From positions 1 through 5,875 of the forward strand of contig JAEYXR010000053.1 in assembly GCA_023431215.1 (NCBI GenBank): a stretch of DNA of 5,875 nucleotides. The letters are read 5' to 3'. The position numbers and the translations under genes are program-made. This document shows positions 3,732-5,875 of the stretch, piece by piece. The notes beneath the pieces are model-generated. The model had not been told where the DNA came from and ran no database searches. It saw only the letters and a program-made list of their open reading frames with translations. Every line of letters starts with the position of its first letter. The first letter of the stretch is position 1. The stretch comes from Bacillota bacterium (GTDB lineage: Bacteria; Bacillota; Clostridia; Oscillospirales; Ruminococcaceae).

Positions 3732-5875
3732 ATGTCAGAGCAGTATAAAGGACTGTCGTCCAAGGAAGCAGAGCGACTCCTCATTGAGGTTGGAGAAAAT
3801 GCGATTAAGCCGCAAAAAAAAGCAGGAGCACTCAAAATGTTCGTGGGGCAGTTTCGTGATGCCCTTATTATGATTTTACTTGCCTCCACCGTATTATCGG
3901 TGTTGATGGGTGAGGTATCCGAGGCTTTCACCATTATTGCAATTGTGCTGTTAAATGCCATATTGGGCTTTGTACAGGAATTTAAAACTGAACGCACACT
4001 GGAAAAGCTGGGAGAACTCTCAGCGCCTACTGCCACAGTGGTAAGAGATGGTCAGGTGGTACAAATCAGTTCTCGGGAACTGGTGCCCGGCGATGTGGTA
4101 CATCTGCGGGCAGGTGATCGTGTTCCGGCTGACGGCAGAATATTAGAGGAAAACGGACTTTCCTGCGACGAATCTATGCTCAGCGGAGAATCTGCCGGTG
4201 TAGAAAAGCAAAAAGATGATGCTGTTTATATGGGCACACTGGCAACCGCCGGAAAAGGTATTTTTTTGGTAACCGAGACAGGGCCGGATACCCAAATGGG
4301 TGGCATTGCCGGTATGCTGGGCAGCATAGAGGTTCAGCAGACACCCCTGCAAAAACGCCTGGCTCAGTTAAGCGGATACATAGGTGTTGGGTGTCTTGTC
4401 ATTTGCGCTGTGGTAGCCCTTACCGGTATTTTGCGGGGTGAGCCGGTATTTGATATGCTTCTGACGGGCATCTCCCTTTCTGTTGCCGCAGTGCCGGAGG
4501 GGTTGCCCGCCATTGTCACCATTGCCCTGGCACTGGCTGTGGGGCGCATGGTAAAGCGCAATGCACTGGTGCGCCGCCTGCATGCGGTGGAAACATTGGG
4601 CTGTGCAAACGTCATTTGCTCTGACAAAACAGGTACCCTGACAGAAAACAAAATGACGGTTAAGCTACTGTGGACCATGGAGGATGAACTGGCGGTAGAT
4701 GGCTCCGGCTATGATATCAGCGGCGGCTTTACACAAGGAAAACGGCAGGTTAGCCCCCAAGAGCTGCCGGGAGCTGCCGCCCTGTTGCACACTGCACTGC
4801 TGTGCAACAATGCAACCCTCTCTTACCGCAAAGAGGCCAAGTGGCGTGATGTTGTGGGGTTTCGTACGGCGCCTCAGGTAAAGGTCTACGGTGAACCCAC
4901 CGAGGCGGCACTTTTGGTTATGGCAGCCAAGGCAGGCCTGCAGCGAGAGGACCTGCCCTATACCATTGAAAAAGAGTTTCCCTTTGATTCTACCCGCAAG
5001 ATGATGTCCGTACTGGCGCGAGGCTCCGATGGTAATATGACCCTGTTTGTCAAAGGTGCACCGGACGTTTTGCTGGACCGCTGTACTCATTGTATGGTGC
5101 AGGGGCGACCTTCCCCCATGACCCCGGCCTTTAAAGATAAAATTACCCGTCAAAATACACGTATGGCAGAGGATGCTCTGCGTGTTCTGGGCTTTGCCAT
5201 GCGCCGTGCCTCCTCCCCTGCCGATTTGGGAGAAGACAGGCTGGTATTTGTGGGGCTGGCAGGTCTTCTTGACCCGCCGCGTAAGGAAGCCGCTCCGGCT
5301 GTGCGCCGCTGCCGCGAAGCACATATAAAGCCTGTCATGATTACCGGCGACCACGCCATTACTGCACGGGCCATTGCCAAAGAGCTTAAAATTTACCGGG
5401 AAGGGGACATCGTGCTTACCGGCAAGGAGCTGGATGCCCTATCGGAAGAAAAACTGGTAGAAATGCTGCCCAAGGTGTCGGTGTTTGCCAGAGTTACCCC
5501 TGCCCATAAGCTACGTATTGTACGTGCCTTTAAGAGCCAGGGTAACATTGTTGCTATGACAGGGGACGGTGTGAATGATGCTCCTGCGGTAAAAGAAGCC
5601 GATATTGGTGTATCTATGGGTATTACCGGTACCGACGTTACCAAAGAGGCTGCCTCAGTCATACTCATGGACGACAATTTTGCAACTCTGGTTGCCGCTG
5701 TGGAGGAAGGCCGGGTTATCTACCAAAATATTCGCAAATTTATCCGCTACCTGCTTTCCTGCAATGTGGGGGAAGTATTAACCATGTTTCTGGCGGTTCT
5801 GATGGGGATGCCGCTGCCATTGCTGCCCATTCAGATTTTGTGGATGAATCTGGTAACCGACGGACTGCCGGCCAT
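3732..5875 (+). CDS. P2A-type Ca2+-transporting ATPase (PacL/YloB-like), 3' end missing
   Basis: The frame is open for 714 codons to the window edge. The family is usually about 870-900 residues, so part of the M7-M10 region is missing. It would pump Ca2+ out of the cytoplasm using ATP. In order: N-terminal cation ATPase domain (YKGLSSKEAERLL), M1-M2 (about 44-82), actuator loop with SGES (151-154), M3-M4 with VAAVPEGLP (E256), and the phosphorylation motif CSDKTGTLT (D298). Then come the nucleotide-binding KGAPD (441-445), TGD (538-540), TGDGVNDAPAV (610-620), M5 with SCNVGE (N678, E681) and M6 with NLVTD (N706, T709, D710). Glu256, Asn678, Glu681, Asn706, Thr709 and Asp710 match the Ca2+ ligands of SERCA sites I and II, which supports Ca2+ over Na+, K+ or H+. 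Mn2+ transport, known for some relatives, is not excluded. Actuator motif Ser151 replaces the usual Thr. Internal GC rises along the gene. Confidence 0.95.
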   Translation, partial: MSEQYKGLSSKEAERLLIEVGENAIKPQKKAGALKMFVGQFRDALIMILLASTVLSVLMGEVSEAFTIIAIVLLNAILGFVQEFKTERTLEKLGELSAPTATVVRDGQVVQISSRELVPGDVVHLRAGDRVPADGRILEENGLSCDESMLSGESAGVEKQKDDAVYMGTLATAGKGIFLVTETGPDTQMGGIAGMLGSIEVQQTPLQKRLAQLSGYIGVGCLVICAVVALTGILRGEPVFDMLLTGISLSVAAVPEGLPAIVTIALALAVGRMVKRNALVRRLHAVETLGCANVICSDKTGTLTENKMTVKLLWTMEDELAVDGSGYDISGGFTQGKRQVSPQELPGAAALLHTALLCNNATLSYRKEAKWRDVVGFRTAPQVKVYGEPTEAALLVMAAKAGLQREDLPYTIEKEFPFDSTRKMMSVLARGSDGNMTLFVKGAPDVLLDRCTHCMVQGRPSPMTPAFKDKITRQNTRMAEDALRVLGFAMRRASSPADLGEDRLVFVGLAGLLDPPRKEAAPAVRRCREAHIKPVMITGDHAITARAIAKELKIYREGDIVLTGKELDALSEEKLVEMLPKVSVFARVTPAHKLRIVRAFKSQGNIVAMTGDGVNDAPAVKEADIGVSMGITGTDVTKEAASVILMDDNFATLVAAVEEGRVIYQNIRKFIRYLLSCNVGEVLTMFLAVLMGMPLPLLPIQILWMNLVTDGLPA

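Noticed and set aside
4665..5354. Long open frame (229 codons) on the minus strand
   Set aside because: It is antisense to the well-conserved ATPase frame, has no family resemblance or ribosome binding site, and arises from the GC-rich codon pattern.

Overview
The window looks like chromosomal DNA from a low-to-mid-GC Gram-positive bacterium, most likely an anaerobic, spore-forming member of the Clostridia (Bacillota). The reasons are a YtaF-type sporulation membrane protein, strong purine-rich ribosome binding sites, sigma-A-like promoters, and family-typical versions of an XRE-membrane regulator, a PAP2 phosphatase and a PacL/YloB-type calcium ATPase. The genus cannot be fixed from the sequence.

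Layout. Bases 1-248 hold the C-terminal end of an SPFH/prohibitin-like protein, closed by a strong intrinsic terminator (297-338). A promoter with an extended -10 (356-384) then drives an XRE-family regulator carrying four predicted membrane segments (434-1039), followed by its own terminator (1043-1078). Next come a PAP2-family membrane phosphatase (1151-1819) and a ytaF homologue (1929-2558), each apparently with its own signals. On the minus strand, ending 10 bases from ytaF, is a single gene (2569-3462) that fuses a maltose/galactoside-type O-acetyltransferase to a UPF0213-type GIY-YIG nuclease domain. A 269-base intergenic region (3463-3731) separates it from a divergent P2A-type Ca2+-ATPase gene (3732 to beyond the window end). 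That region holds three copies of GCTCTGG, two hairpins and an 8-bp inverted repeat next to the ATPase ribosome binding site.

How they fit together. No operon is evident: nearly every gene has its own terminator, promoter or orientation. Several products act at or in the membrane (SPFH, XRE-membrane regulator, PAP2, YtaF, ATPase). The only functional link I can suggest is divalent cation handling. YtaF belongs to the MntP-like transporter superfamily and carries an EF-hand-like acidic loop between its two halves, and the ATPase keeps the Ca2+-site residues of the SERCA/PacL family. This link is inference.

The items most worth a second look are the acetyltransferase/GIY-YIG fusion, the repeat and hairpin cluster upstream of the ATPase, the EF-hand-like loop in YtaF, and a ytaF terminator that lies inside the coding sequence of the convergent gene. 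I saw no CRISPR array, mobile element, tRNA, rRNA or recognisable riboswitch, and no obvious undescribed multi-gene system.
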